The translations under genes were made by a program, and so were the position numbers. Shown one piece after another: positions 44,472 through 54,018 of a DNA stretch of 64,000 bases; position 1 is the first letter of the stretch; each line of letters starts with the position of its first letter. The notes under the pieces were generated by a model, which was not told the origin of the DNA, did no database searches, and saw nothing but the letters and a program-made list of their open reading frames with translations. The DNA comes from PALSA-278 sp963760285 (GTDB lineage Bacteria > Acidobacteriota > Terriglobia > Acidiferrales > UBA7541). The DNA is taken from assembly GCA_963760285.1 (NCBI GenBank), contig CAVXCI010000003.1:62001-126000 (forward strand). Reading direction: 5' to 3'.

Positions 44472-47219
44472 TTCAATAGCTGCTTTTTCAGCGCGGCAAG
44501 CAGATTCAGCGCGTCCAGCGGGCGCAGATTGTCCAGATCCGATTGACGCAAGGCTTCCAGCACTTCGCGGTCCAGCGCGCTGAAAAGAATTTCCTGCGGC
44601 GGAGAAACATTCGCTCCCGGCGTCAACTCTTCACTCAATTCATGCTCCGTGGATTCGTGGCGCAGCAGAATCTCCCGCGCGCGCTGGATGACTTCCGCGG
44701 GAAGTCCCGCCAGCCGCGCCACTTCGATTCCATAACTGCGATCCGCGCGGCCCGGCTCCACGCGCCGGAGAAAAACAATATCCTGCCCCTGCTCGCGCAC
44801 GGAAACGTGAACGTTCTTCACGCCCGGCAGCAATTCTTCCAGTTCGGTCAGCTCATGATAGTGCGTGGCGAACAGCGTGCGCGGCCGCGCGTGCTGGCAC
44901 AGCGATTCCACCACCGCCCAGGCGATGGACAGGCCGTCAAACGTCGCCGTGCCGCGCCCCACTTCATCCAGCAAAACAAAACTCGCGCTCGTGGCCGTGT
45001 TGACGATCACCGCCACTTCGCTCATCTCCGTCAAAAAAGTTGACCGCCCGCGCGCCAAACTGTCCGACGCGCCGATCCGCGTGTAAATCCTGTCCACCAG
45101 CGGCAACCGCGCCTGGGTGGCGGGCACAAAACTTCCCATCTGCGCCATCAGCAGAATCAGCGCCGCCTGCCGCAGATAAGTGGACTTGCCGCCCATGTTC
45201 GGCCCGGTAATCAATAGCAGCGCCGGTGTGGGGTCCTGAAAGTAGAGATCGTTGGGGACAAAGCGGTCGCCGGCTTGCGCCAGAAGTTTTTCCATCACCG
45301 CGTGCCGCCCGCCGCCAATCAGCAGTTCGCCACGCCCGGACGCTCCCGAGCGCGCCACGCCGGGCCGTTCCTCGGTGAATTCCGGCCGCGCATACTTTCG
45401 CGAAGACGCCAGCCGCGCAAAATTCACCAGCACGTCAAGTTGCGCCACCGCAGCGGCGGTGCGCCGAAGTCGCGCCGCCTGCGTGGCCACAAATTCGCGC
45501 AACTCCAAGTACAGCCGCCGCTCGATGGACATGATGCGCTCGTCGGCGTCCAGCACCTTGCGCTCGTATTCCTTCAACTCCGGCGCGGTGAAGCGCTCGG
45601 CGTTCACCAGCGTCTGCTTGCGCTCATAATCTGGGGGCACCAGGTGCAAGTTCGCTTTGGAAATCTCGATGTAGTAACCGAATATCTGGTTGAAGCGGAT
45701 TTTCAGCGACGCGATTTTGGTTCGCTGGCGCTCGCGTTCCTCCATCGCCGCAATCACCTGCTTGGCGTTGCGGCTGAGATCGCGCAGCTCGTCGAGTTCC
45801 GCATCGTAACCGGCGCGAATTATGCCGGGATCGGCGATGGTCGCCGGAGGGTCGTCGGCAATGGCCGCGGCGATGCGCTCGCGGACATCCGCGAGTTCGT
45901 CCAGCGCGTCGTGCAGCGATTTCAAGCGCGCGGTCGCGCTTAATTCGCGCGAAACGAGATGCGCGCGCAGTCTTGGAATTTGCTCCAGCGATTGCCGCAA
46001 CGCCAGCAAGTCGCGCGGCACGGCGACGCCCAGCGTCACGCGGCTGGTGAGCCGTTCCAGGTCCAGTATTTTGCCCAGTTCGTGATGCAACTCTTCGCGT
46101 CGCACCGTGGAGCGAAAAGTGCCGCTACGCCATCCAGCCGCGCTTCAATTTCCGCGCGCTCAACAGACGGGCGGAGAATCCATCCGCGCAGCAGCCGCGC
46201 GCCCATTCCCGTGGCGGTTTCATCCAGAGCGCCCACCAATGTGGACGAGGCATCCTCCCCGGGAAGCGGATCCGTCAACTCCAGATTGCGGACCGTCGCG
46301 CCGTCCAGCAGCAGCGCCTCCTGCTGCTCGTAAAATCGTATGCCATCGAGATGTTCCAGCCGGAGCCCCGCGGGACGCAGCGCGGCCACCAGCGGCGTCG
46401 CGTCCGCCATACCCGCGTTGGCGCGGTCTCCCAGCAGCGCCGTCTCGCGCAGATAATGGACAATCGCTCCCGCCGCGGCCACGGCCTGCTCGCGGCCGTC
46501 GAGTCCGAAGCCGTCGAGATGCAGCACGTGAAACTGTTCTTTCGAAGATCGCGCGCCGGAATCGGCGTCGAAAATCCATTCATCCAGCAGCGTGCGCGTG
46601 CGCTGCCAGTCCGTCGTAGAATTGTCTGCCGCCTGCGAAAAAAGATTCGCCGCGCGCGGCAGCAGGATTTCCCGCGGACGCAGCACCTGCAATTCATCGC
46701 GCAGCCGCGTTTCCGCGCTCGTCTCCTGAAAATTCCGTGGCGCGAAATTCTCCCGTGGACAAATCCGCGTAGGCCAGCCCGATGCGTTGCCTGTGAATCG
46801 CCGAGCTTCCCGCGCCGCTGCCGCGCCACCGCCGCCAGAAAATTATTTTCTCGCGGGGCCAGCGTTTGCGTGTCCATCGCCGTCCCCGGCGTCACCACGC
46901 GCACCACTTCGCGCTGCACCAGCTTTTTCCCGGCCCCGGCTCTTCCATCTGCTCGCAGATGGCCACGCGATGTCCGGCGCGAATCAGCCGCGCGATGTAG
47001 CCTTCCGCGGCGTGATAGGGGACGCCGCACATCGGGAATGGCCTGGCCTTTTTCCTTGTTGCGGGAAGTCAGCGTGATTTGCAGCAGGCGCGAGGCTTTC
47101 ACCGCGTCTTCGTAGAACAGCTCATAGAAGTCGCCTAGCCGGAAGAGCAGCAGCGCGTCGGGATGCTGCTTCTTGGCGTTCTGATATTGCCGCATCAGCG
47201 GCGTGGACGCTTCGCTCAT
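44468..47219 (-). CDS. mutS: DNA mismatch repair protein MutS (frameshifted)
   Basis: The start MSEASTPLMRQYQNAKKQHPDALLLFRLGDFYELF holds the mismatch-reading Phe-x-Glu region in relatives. Between about 47040 and 46690 and again near 46110 the frame shifts several times (VVTPGTAMDTQTL and NNFLAAV are readable). The C-terminal ATPase part is one intact frame: LLITGPNMGGKSTYLRQAALI (Walker A), GASDSLARGRSTFLTEMSEVA, VLLDEVGRGTATFDGLSIAWAV, LFATHYHELTELE. Restored length is about 900 residues. First gene of mutS-anmK-SBP. Confidence 0.9.
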
Positions 47220-47394
47220 TCGTGGCCGTCGGCGCCGCCATTTCGTTTCGCGCGCGAATTCAGCCCAATCCCGCGCCAGCGCCGTGCGCTGATTATGGGC
47301 AGTGCCGCTCCAATTCGCAACTTCGTTTTAGCCGGTGCCGGGCTTCCGCCTCGGCCGTAATGCAGGCCGAAGAAACAGGGTATACTGGGTAACC

Positions 47395-48030
47395 ATGTCC
47401 GCACAACGGGCCGCAACACAAGGAAATCGAAGTCAAACTCCGCGTGGAGGACGCCGCCGGCTGCGGCGCCGATTGAAGAGTTGCGAGCGCGCGGTCCAGC
47501 GCGTTTTTGAACACAACGTCCTTTTCGATCTTCCCGGCCGGCAGCTATGAAGGCGGAGCGCTGCTGCGCCTTCGCTGGGAGATTCCCTCGCCGCGGAGAG
47601 CGGCCCGACAAAATGCGTCCCGGGGCGGGAAAGGACGATTGCCGGCAAGGCCTGGCTCACCTATAAGGGCCGCGGCAAGCCCGCCGGCACGATAAAGTGC
47701 GCGAGGAAATGGAGATGGCCGTCGGCCGATCCCGGCCATTTCCTCCATTCTGGAGGCCTCGGTTTTCAGCCCGCTTTCCTTATGAAAAGTTCCGCACCGC
47801 AATTCCGTTTGCCGGGCATGCCGCGCTTGCCGTGGAGTTGGACGAAACTCCCATCGGCACTTATCTGGAGTTGGAGGGCGGCCGCGAGGACATCGACCGC
47901 GCCGCCCGCGCCCTGGGACGCGTTCGCGCGATTATATTACCGGCCAGTTACTGGGTCCTCTATCGCGATTTTTGCCGCCGTCACGGACGTCCGCTCCGCA
48001 ATATGGTCTTTTTCCCGCGCGAAAGTAAGT
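47395..48030 (+). pseudogene. CYTH-domain (class IV adenylate cyclase-like) protein, multiply frameshifted
   Basis: Pieces of a CYTH tunnel protein lie in alternating frames: KEIEVKLRVEDAAG (47420), VFEHNVLFDLPG, GGALLRLRWE, AWLTYKGRGKPAG, VREEMEMAV, YEKFRTA, LAVELDETPIGTYLELEGGREDIDRAARALGR (about 47840-47925), and SYWVLYRDFCRRHGRPLRNMVF. The EIEVK and ELDETPIG motifs are diagnostic for the ThTPase/CyaB superfamily acting on triphosphates. At least five frame changes are needed. Whether this is decay or sequence error is open. A TATACT lies eight bases before the ATG. Confidence 0.7.
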
Positions 48031-48067
48031 CTTTCGTCCTTTTCTTCGCTTTTTTGCCACTATTTCC

Positions 48068-48096
48068 TTGACAAGTTCCGCGTCTGCATTTATTTA
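48068..48096 (+). promoter_or_regulatory. sigma-70-type promoter of the metal-transport unit
   Basis: -35 TTGACA (48068-48073), 17-base spacer, -10 TATTTA (48091-48096). It would start RNA near 48103, giving a leader of about 215 nt before the ATG at 48319. Confidence 0.72.
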
Positions 48097-48102
48097 CAAA
48101 GC

Positions 48103-48318
48103 TGAGAGATATTTGCGCGGAATGGAGCTTTCTTCAAACTCCGAACCGGGCAGTCAAAGCCGGGCAGCAGGGGCCATGCGGTGCGAACCGACCTAGGGTA
48201 AAGCCGGAGGGGAAACTCCTCTTTCACCCATGGCCGGAAGCGATTCCTTCCACGGGTTTTTCGTTTCCGTGGGATGAGCGGCCGCAGTCCGTCCCGCTGC
48301 CGCGCGGAGGAGACGGCC
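48103..48318 (+). ncRNA. riboswitch-like structured 5' leader with intrinsic terminator
   Basis: Paired elements can be drawn directly. P1: GGCCAT (48172-48177) with ATGGCC (48230-48235). P2: CGGT/ACCG capped by the GNRA loop GCGA (48179-48190). P3: GGGTAAAG (48196-48203) with CTTTCACCC (48221-48229, one bulge), topped by GGAG/CTCC. Together they form a three-way junction. An alternative stem CCCATGG (48227-48233) with CCACGGG (48250-48256), holding a GGAA-GCGA-TTCC hairpin, is followed by five T and so is a terminator that competes with P1 and P3. I could not match it to a known riboswitch class. Confidence 0.6.
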
Positions 48319-49559
48319 ATGCTGCATGCCACGGAAATGCTGGGCGCGGAAGCCTACGACGCCCAGGGAAACTTCGTCGGGCGCGTAAAAGAACTGTTTA
48401 TCGAGCCGGCTGACCAGCCCAATCGCATCGCGCGAGTGCTGCTGAGCCGCGGGAAGTTCCGTCCGCTGGTAGCTCGTTACAATCAGGTCGGCGCGGTCGC
48501 TCCCGGCTCCATCCGCCTCACCACCGACGAAACGCACCTCGAACCCTACCATCCCAACGAAGCGTGGCTGGCGGTGGGCAAGGATTTCCTCGACCAGCAG
48601 ATTATTGACACCAACGGCCGCAAAGTCGTGCGCGTCAATGATATTGATCTCAGCGATACCCGCACCAACGGCAACACCGAATTGCGCGTCACCCAGGTGG
48701 ACGTGGGCCTTCCCGGCGCGCTCCGCCGCCTGCTGAAAGGCATCCTTCCGCCCGGCGTGATTCGCCAGTTTCAAACCAAGCTGCCGCAGCGCTCCATTCC
48801 CTGGGAATTCGTCAACCTGATTGAGTCCAATCCGCTGCGCCGCGTCAAGCTGCGCCTGACGCATCACCTGCTGACCAAGCTCCACCCCGCGGACCTGGCC
48901 GACATCATCGAAGAGCTTTCTCCCGCGGAGCGCGATTCGATTTTCTCTTCACTGGACGAGGAATCCGCCGCCGGCGCTCTCGCCGAGGTGGACGACCGCG
49001 TGAAGGCGCAAATCATCGAAAAACTTCCGCCGGATCGCGCCGCCGACATCTGGAAGAGATGCCGCCGGACGAAGCCGCCGACCTGGTCGCCGATCTTTCG
49101 CCGGAAACCTCCGAGCTGGTGCTGGGCGAAATGAAGCAGAAGGACGCGCACGACGTCCGCGAGCTGCTGCGCTTCGACGAAAACACCGCCGGCGGAATGA
49201 TGAACACCGACACCGTGGTCGTCGGCGAGGACGCCACGCGCGCCGAAGTCCTGGATCACGTCCGCTATCAGGAGATTCCCGTGGATCAGCTCGACGGCGT
49301 AATCCTGATTGACCGCGAGGCGCGTTTTACCGGCGTGGTCCCCGTCGCCCGCCTGCTTCTGGCCGATCCGCAGCAGCCCATGAAGGAACTGAGGCTGGAG
49401 CCGTCCGCCTCGGTCCACGCGGACGCCGAGGAGAAGGAAGTGTTCGAAATTTTCGACCGCTACAATCTGCGCAGTCTCACGGTGGTGGACCAGGACAATC
49501 GCCCCATCGGCGCCATCACCGTGGACGACGTGGTGAATCGTTTGCGCGAGAAACTCTGA
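48319..49559 (+). CDS. soluble MgtE-type sensor protein: PRC-barrel, MgtE N domain, CBS pair (one frameshift)
   Basis: About 413 residues. GGAGGAGA precedes the ATG at 48319. Order: PRC-barrel-like part (EAYDAQGNFVGRVKELFIEP; second one around GRKVVRVNDIDL), then the MgtE N superhelix (LHPADLADIIEELSPAERDSIFSSLDEESAAGAL, LPPDRAADI, MPPDEAADLVADLSPETSELVLGEM), then two CBS motifs (TAGGMMNTDTVVVGEDATRAEVL and LRSLTVVDQDNRPIGAITVDDVV). In MgtE this cytoplasmic part senses Mg2+ and gates the channel; here the channel domain is absent. One base lost near 49050 (ATCCTGG to ATCTGG) splits the frame. Confidence 0.88.
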
Positions 49560-49564
49560 AGCGT

Positions 49565-50890
49565 ATGGTCAAGCGGATCATCGGCGAAGCATGGCACGCC
49601 CGGTTGAAAGACTGGGGACACCGCACCCGTGTCACCCGCCGCCGTCTGGCCATTTTCCTGGCGGTGATTGGGCCGGGCATTATCACCTCCAATGTGGATA
49701 ACGACGCCGGCGGAATCACCACCTATTCCGTCGTCGGCGCGCAACTCGGCTATGCGCTTCTCTGGTCGCTGATTCCCATGACCATCGCGCTATACGTCAG
49801 CGAGGAAATGTGCGCGCGCATGGGCGTGGCCACCGGCAAGGGCCTTTCCGACCTGATCCGCGAGGAGTTCGGTTTCCGCTCCACATTTTTCGTCATGCTG
49901 GCCGCGCTGCTGGTGGATTTGGGCAACACCGTCGCCGAGTTTGCAGGGGTTGCCGCCTCCATGGAGATTTTCGGCGTGTCCAAATATTTATCCGTTCCCC
50001 TGGCTGGCATGATTGTCTGGTTTCTGGTCTTGCGCGGAACCTACCGGCAGGTGGAAAAAATATTCCTGGTGGCTTGCGTTTTCTACCTGGCCTATTTCTT
50101 TTCCGCCATTTTTGCTCATCCCGACTGGATCGGCGCCCTGCACGCCACCGTGGCGCCCACCATGCACTGGAATCAGGACTACTTCCTTCTGCTGGTTGGT
50201 TTGGTGGGCACCACCATCGCGCCGTGGCAATTTTTCTATTTGCAGGCCGGCTTCGTGGAAAAGCGCGTGGGCCCCAAGGAATACAAACACGCCCGCATGG
50301 ATGTGCTGGTGGGGAGCATTACCTGCATGCTCATCGTGTTCTTCATTATTGTGTGCACCGCGTCCACGCTGCACCGCAACGGCCTGACGCATATCACCGA
50401 CGCCGCGCAGGCCGCGCAGGCGCTGATACCCCTGGCTGGAAAGTACGCCGCCTATCTTTTTGCCTTCGGCCTGCTCAACGCTTCGCTTTTCGCCGCGTCC
50501 ATTCTGCCGCTTTCCACCGCCCATGTGATTTGCGAAGGTCTGGGCTTTGAAGCCGGTATTGACCGGAAATTTCGCGACGCGCCCATTTTCTACGGCCTCT
50601 ATACCGCGCTCATCGTGGTCGGCGGCGGAATCATTTTGATTCCCCGCGCGCCGTTGCTGAAAATTCTGCTGCTCTCGCAGGTGGCTAACGGCGTCTGGCT
50701 TCCCATCGTGCTGGTTTTCATCATGCTGCTCATCAACCGCAAGGACCTGATGGGCAACATGACCAACACGCCCGTCTTTAACGTCGTCGCCTGGAGCGTC
50801 AGCGTGGCCATGATCGTCCTCACCCTGGTCCTGGCGTACGTTTCCATCGTCAACCCCTCCGCCGCCGGCCTGGGCAACCTGTTTCCGTAG
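49565..50890 (+). CDS. Nramp-family divalent metal transporter, divergent metal site
   Basis: 441 residues, about 11 membrane helices. Family landmarks: LAVIGPGIITSN at helix 1, GAQLGYALLW, and SQVANGVWLPIVLVFIMLLIN near the end. The helix-1 metal motif DPGN is DAGG here (within DNDAGG), and the helix-6 motif normally MPH is IAPWQ. Loss of the metal-binding Met for Ala recalls Nramp-related magnesium carriers, so Mg2+ rather than Mn2+/Fe2+ is a reasonable but unproven substrate. It begins five bases after the MgtE-type sensor gene. Confidence 0.88.
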   Translation: MVKRIIGEAWHARLKDWGHRTRVTRRRLAIFLAVIGPGIITSNVDNDAGGITTYSVVGAQLGYALLWSLIPMTIALYVSEEMCARMGVATGKGLSDLIREEFGFRSTFFVMLAALLVDLGNTVAEFAGVAASMEIFGVSKYLSVPLAGMIVWFLVLRGTYRQVEKIFLVACVFYLAYFFSAIFAHPDWIGALHATVAPTMHWNQDYFLLLVGLVGTTIAPWQFFYLQAGFVEKRVGPKEYKHARMDVLVGSITCMLIVFFIIVCTASTLHRNGLTHITDAAQAAQALIPLAGKYAAYLFAFGLLNASLFAASILPLSTAHVICEGLGFEAGIDRKFRDAPIFYGLYTALIVVGGGIILIPRAPLLKILLLSQVANGVWLPIVLVFIMLLINRKDLMGNMTNTPVFNVVAWSVSVAMIVLTLVLAYVSIVNPSAAGLGNLFP

Positions 50891-50942
50891 TTCGCGCGCG
50901 GGCGCGCCTGCTTCTTAACCTGAAATTGAAATCAATGGCACG

Positions 50943-51863
50943 CTATTTCTTAGGTGGCGCGGACTGTTGTCCCGCTGCGGGCGGGGACGATGGGGTTGTG
51001 GTTGTTTTAGGCAGCACGATGGAGCCAGACACGCTGATGGTGTTGTCTTTGTCCGTGGGAGTCTTCGCCGAATCAGTGGCTTCGGTCACGGTGAACGATC
51101 CTTCGAACACGCCGCCCGCCACTGCGTTGCAAGTGCTGGGTGCGTTGGACGTTCCCAAGGCCTGATATTGCCAATGCGTGTGCTTATAGGTCTTTGTTTT
51201 GACAGTCACGGTGACGACTGGGGGCGGGTTGACGGGGAAAGCTCCCTTCACGCCCAGCGTGGCAACGGTACTTGCGCTGCTCACCAGAGACGAAATTGTG
51301 GAGGCGATCGTCGCCAGCGTTTGGTCCTGGACTTGTGCGGATGCTTCCGTGAGGGTTCCGTCCGCCGCAAGCTTGGCATCCACCTGCGTCGTTCCGGCCA
51401 GTGGCCGCCCGGAATTGAGATAAAAGACATTCGTGTAGTCAACCACCGCCTCAACAGCGCCCGTATTGGATACGCGCACCCAGTTCCCCTGCTTTACTTT
51501 ATCCTCGATGTTCTCCTCGCCAGGGTCCGGGGCGGGCATCATTAAAATGGTTCGCCAAACGGCCGGATTCGCCGGCGAGTTGATAAATGAGACTACCGGC
51601 TCGTGGATGAATTCTTGGCGGGTCAATACTTTTTCCGCGGGTCCATCGGAACATTTGCCCGGCTTCATCTCACAGGTGAGGGTGTACTGCGGCTTCAGCC
51701 AGTCCGTCTCCTGCTTGCAGACCCCGGTCTTGGCGTAAAAAGGTATGCCTTTGGGATTCGGGTCACTGAGGGTCGTCGTTCTGGAAACGCGGACGCTGCT
51801 CATGCATCCGGCGAGAGTCACGCAGAAACAAAAAATAACGGCCGTTGCCAGCCGGTTGGTCAT
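50943..51863 (-). CDS. lipoprotein of unknown function
   Basis: 306 residues. AGGAG lies five bases before the ATG at 51863. The N-terminus is a lipoprotein signal with lipobox LAGC (TAVIFCFCVTLAGC). The mature part has several Cys (GVCKQE, LTCEMKPGKCSDG), an ASSTVATLGVKGAF-like small-residue region and a Thr/Pro/Ser-rich tail. I do not recognise the family. It converges with the Nramp gene. Confidence 0.68.
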   Translation of the reverse strand: MTNRLATAVIFCFCVTLAGCMSSVRVSRTTTLSDPNPKGIPFYAKTGVCKQETDWLKPQYTLTCEMKPGKCSDGPAEKVLTRQEFIHEPVVSFINSPANPAVWRTILMMPAPDPGEENIEDKVKQGNWVRVSNTGAVEAVVDYTNVFYLNSGRPLAGTTQVDAKLAADGTLTEASAQVQDQTLATIASTISSLVSSASTVATLGVKGAFPVNPPPVVTVTVKTKTYKHTHWQYQALGTSNAPSTCNAVAGGVFEGSFTVTEATDSAKTPTDKDNTISVSGSIVLPKTTTTPSSPPAAGQQSAPPKK

Positions 51864-52223
51864 ATTCACTCCTGTCAGCCAAGAGCCACCCGTGTTCCTG
51901 CCAGGTCACGGAGCTTGATTTCATGGAGCCGCGGTACGGTAGCAGAATGGCTCGCCGTTAAGCAATATAGTAATTACCGCCAGGGCGATGGCCGGCTGAT
52001 ATTCCGCGCTAATGGCGCTACACGTTTTATCGTCAACCCCTACCTGTTTCCCGGTATGGCGTCTCAACCACGGAACATGTTTATCTAACCTGTGGGATTT
52101 GGCTGTCGCGGAAGGCGCTCGCGTTCGAGCTTGCCTTGATATTGTGGCCGCCAATACCCAACGTGCTTCCCGGCCGCATTCAACAGGTGCAGGCCGGGGT
52201 ATCAACTACCCTTAGGAGGGAAA
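51864..52223. other. non-coding spacer between divergent genes
   Basis: 360 bases between the lipoprotein gene (minus) and the small secreted protein gene (plus). It must carry both promoters, but I see no convincing -35/-10 pair, and no reliable repeat or RNA gene. It is less GC-rich around 51950-52090. Confidence 0.5.
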
Positions 52224-52631
52224 ATGCGCCACACACGTCTTAGCCTTGGATTGCTTCTCCTTGGCGCCCTTGCGTTTTTGCCGCCGGCATTCGCGGGCCA
52301 GCCGCAATCCGACCAGGCAGCCAAACCAGCACACTCCCAAAAGCCGGGCGCCAGGCCCGCTCAGAAGGACCCCGACCCGCACGCCTACAAGAACTGGAAC
52401 GCCGACGACCACAACGCCTACAAGCACTACTACAACGATCAGCACCGGGGCTACAAGGCCTACAACAAGTTGACGCCCGACGAGCAGACCAAGTACTGGA
52501 ATTGGCGCCAAAATCATCCGGAATATCTCGGCCATCCAAATTCCCTGGTCGGCCACGAGAATCCAAACAAGAGACCGCCGCAGCCGGATCCTCCGGTACC
52601 GCCGCCTCCACCGCCGCCGCAGCACAATTAG
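52224..52631 (+). CDS. small secreted Tyr/His-rich protein with polyproline tail
   Basis: 135 residues. AGGAGGG precedes the ATG. Signal peptide to about residue 24 (LLLLGALAFLPPAFAG). The mature middle is rich in Tyr, Asn, His and Asp (NWNADDHNAYKHYYNDQHRGYKAYNKL), then YWNWRQNHPEYLGHP, and the C-terminus is a polyproline run. No known domain. Its HPEY motif recalls the His-Pro repeat protein at 25767, but this is only a loose resemblance. Followed by a strong stem-loop. Confidence 0.65.
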   Translation: MRHTRLSLGLLLLGALAFLPPAFAGQPQSDQAAKPAHSQKPGARPAQKDPDPHAYKNWNADDHNAYKHYYNDQHRGYKAYNKLTPDEQTKYWNWRQNHPEYLGHPNSLVGHENPNKRPPQPDPPVPPPPPPPQHN

Positions 52632-52712
52632 CCTTGGCGAGGCGGAGGGCGGACCGGAAGTAATCCGTACGAGGATGACGCAGTGTTTCGCTGATGTCCC
52701 TGGAAGCGCTAC

Positions 52713-52740
52713 GCGGAGCAGCCGGTGAAGGCTGCTCCGC
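52713..52740. terminator. 11-bp stem-loop between convergent genes
   Basis: GCGGAGCAGCC pairs perfectly with GGCTGCTCCGC around a GGTGAA loop. It lies between the 52224 gene and the convergent beta-helix gene. There is no T run, so termination is inferred from position and stem strength. Confidence 0.5.
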
Positions 52741-52761
52741 GCATGAGATTCACCGCCGGAG

Positions 52762-54018
52762 CTAGCGCGCCGGCTGCGGTCTCAGCTTTTGATGCGCAGT
52801 CTTCCGGTGACCCGGCAGCGTGCAATAGTCGCCGGAGAGAGTGTCAAAGGCCACATTCTCGAATTTGTTCGAACTCACCGTGTTTCCCGTCCCGCTTCCG
52901 AGCAGAATACCGGCACAGGATTCATAGATGGTGTTATTCGTGGCGATGTTGTTATTGCCGCTGCCTGGAGGATTACATTCGTCGTCGAGGTGTACCGCGG
53001 ATTCGCCGGAGTTGAAGATGCGGTTGCTTTCGATGGTGTTGTTGTTGCTGCACGCATCTATGGCGTCATAAATCTGCGTGCCAATCAGCACGTTGCTGGT
53101 GATAATTCCGTTGTCGGCTACTCCGTAGGTGGGATCACTGTCAAAGGAGATGCCCAGCTGGGAACTGCCGACGTCGTTCTTGGTGACGGTGATGCCCGCG
53201 GAGGCATACACCAGAATTCCGGAGCCCGCATAGTTGCCCGGAATGTAGATGTTATCGAAGGCCACGTTGCTGGTGGCGGATCCTTGCGCCCCGAAGGCTA
53301 TCTGGATTCCGTTTTGCGCCGCGCCGTTCCACGGTCCCTGGCCTTCCACCTTGTTGGACGTCAGCGTGATGTAGGTGCCCGCGTCATTGGCAGTGATGCC
53401 GTTTTTCTGAAAGTTATGAATGCTGCTGGTTTCAATAGTCAGGTTGGAACTGCCTCCATTGCTCTGCACGTACATGCCAAAACCGTTTTGGCATCCCCAG
53501 TCATCGGGATTCGCCAGGATTTGATTTCGCGCCGCCACCGTGTTGATCGTGCCGGAGGCATTCTGATAGAAGATTCCCACCAGGTCCGGCGCGCCGCAGC
53601 CGCTCAGCCCGTTGCCGTCTCCATCCACGGTGAGATAACTGATATCCACTCCCGTGGCATTTTGCACCAGGATCTGCGCGGCCACCGGGGTTCCGCTGTC
53701 TAAATCGGTGGCATTCACAACCACGCCGCCCGATGGAGAGGCAATCACCGCGAAGGAACTGCCTCCCGCCGTCACGCCTTTCAGTATGAGTGTCTTGTTA
53801 ATGATGGGTTGTTCCTGATAAGTTCCCGGGCAAATCAGTATGGTTGTTCCAGCGGGGCTGGAGTTGATGGCATTTTGAATGGTGGGAAAGGTGACGTAAC
53901 CGTTGAGGCAGGTGCCCACTTCCACCGTGTTAGCGGCCATGGCATGGCCAGCCGCCAGGGTGGTGAGCAGGAGCAACGGCAGCGCAAAACGCAATGCTTG
54001 ATTTCTCAGGTTTGTCAT
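52762..54018 (-). CDS. secreted right-handed parallel beta-helix protein
   Basis: 418 residues. Signal peptide (FALPLLLLTTLAAGHAMAA), then YVTFPTIQNAINSSPAGTTILICPGTY, the usual start of pectate-lyase-like/NosD-type helices. About a dozen beta-coil rungs follow, with repeated N-x-I/V patterns (NNTIESNRIFNSGESAVHL, NNNIATNNTIYESCAGILL, GNTVSSNKFENV). Several Cys may form disulfides. It may bind or cleave polysaccharide, but no catalytic motif is evident. GAGAGGA precedes the start. Confidence 0.82.
   Translation of the reverse strand: MTNLRNQALRFALPLLLLTTLAAGHAMAANTVEVGTCLNGYVTFPTIQNAINSSPAGTTILICPGTYQEQPIINKTLILKGVTAGGSSFAVIASPSGGVVVNATDLDSGTPVAAQILVQNATGVDISYLTVDGDGNGLSGCGAPDLVGIFYQNASGTINTVAARNQILANPDDWGCQNGFGMYVQSNGGSSNLTIETSSIHNFQKNGITANDAGTYITLTSNKVEGQGPWNGAAQNGIQIAFGAQGSATSNVAFDNIYIPGNYAGSGILVYASAGITVTKNDVGSSQLGISFDSDPTYGVADNGIITSNVLIGTQIYDAIDACSNNNTIESNRIFNSGESAVHLDDECNPPGSGNNNIATNNTIYESCAGILLGSGTGNTVSSNKFENVAFDTLSGDYCTLPGHRKTAHQKLRPQPAR

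Noticed and set aside
48103..48318. M-box, yybP-ykoY or guanidine-I riboswitch
   Set aside because: I looked for their conserved segments by eye; a CTAGGG string resembles the guanidine-I motif, but the rest does not fit. Kept only as an unclassified structured leader.
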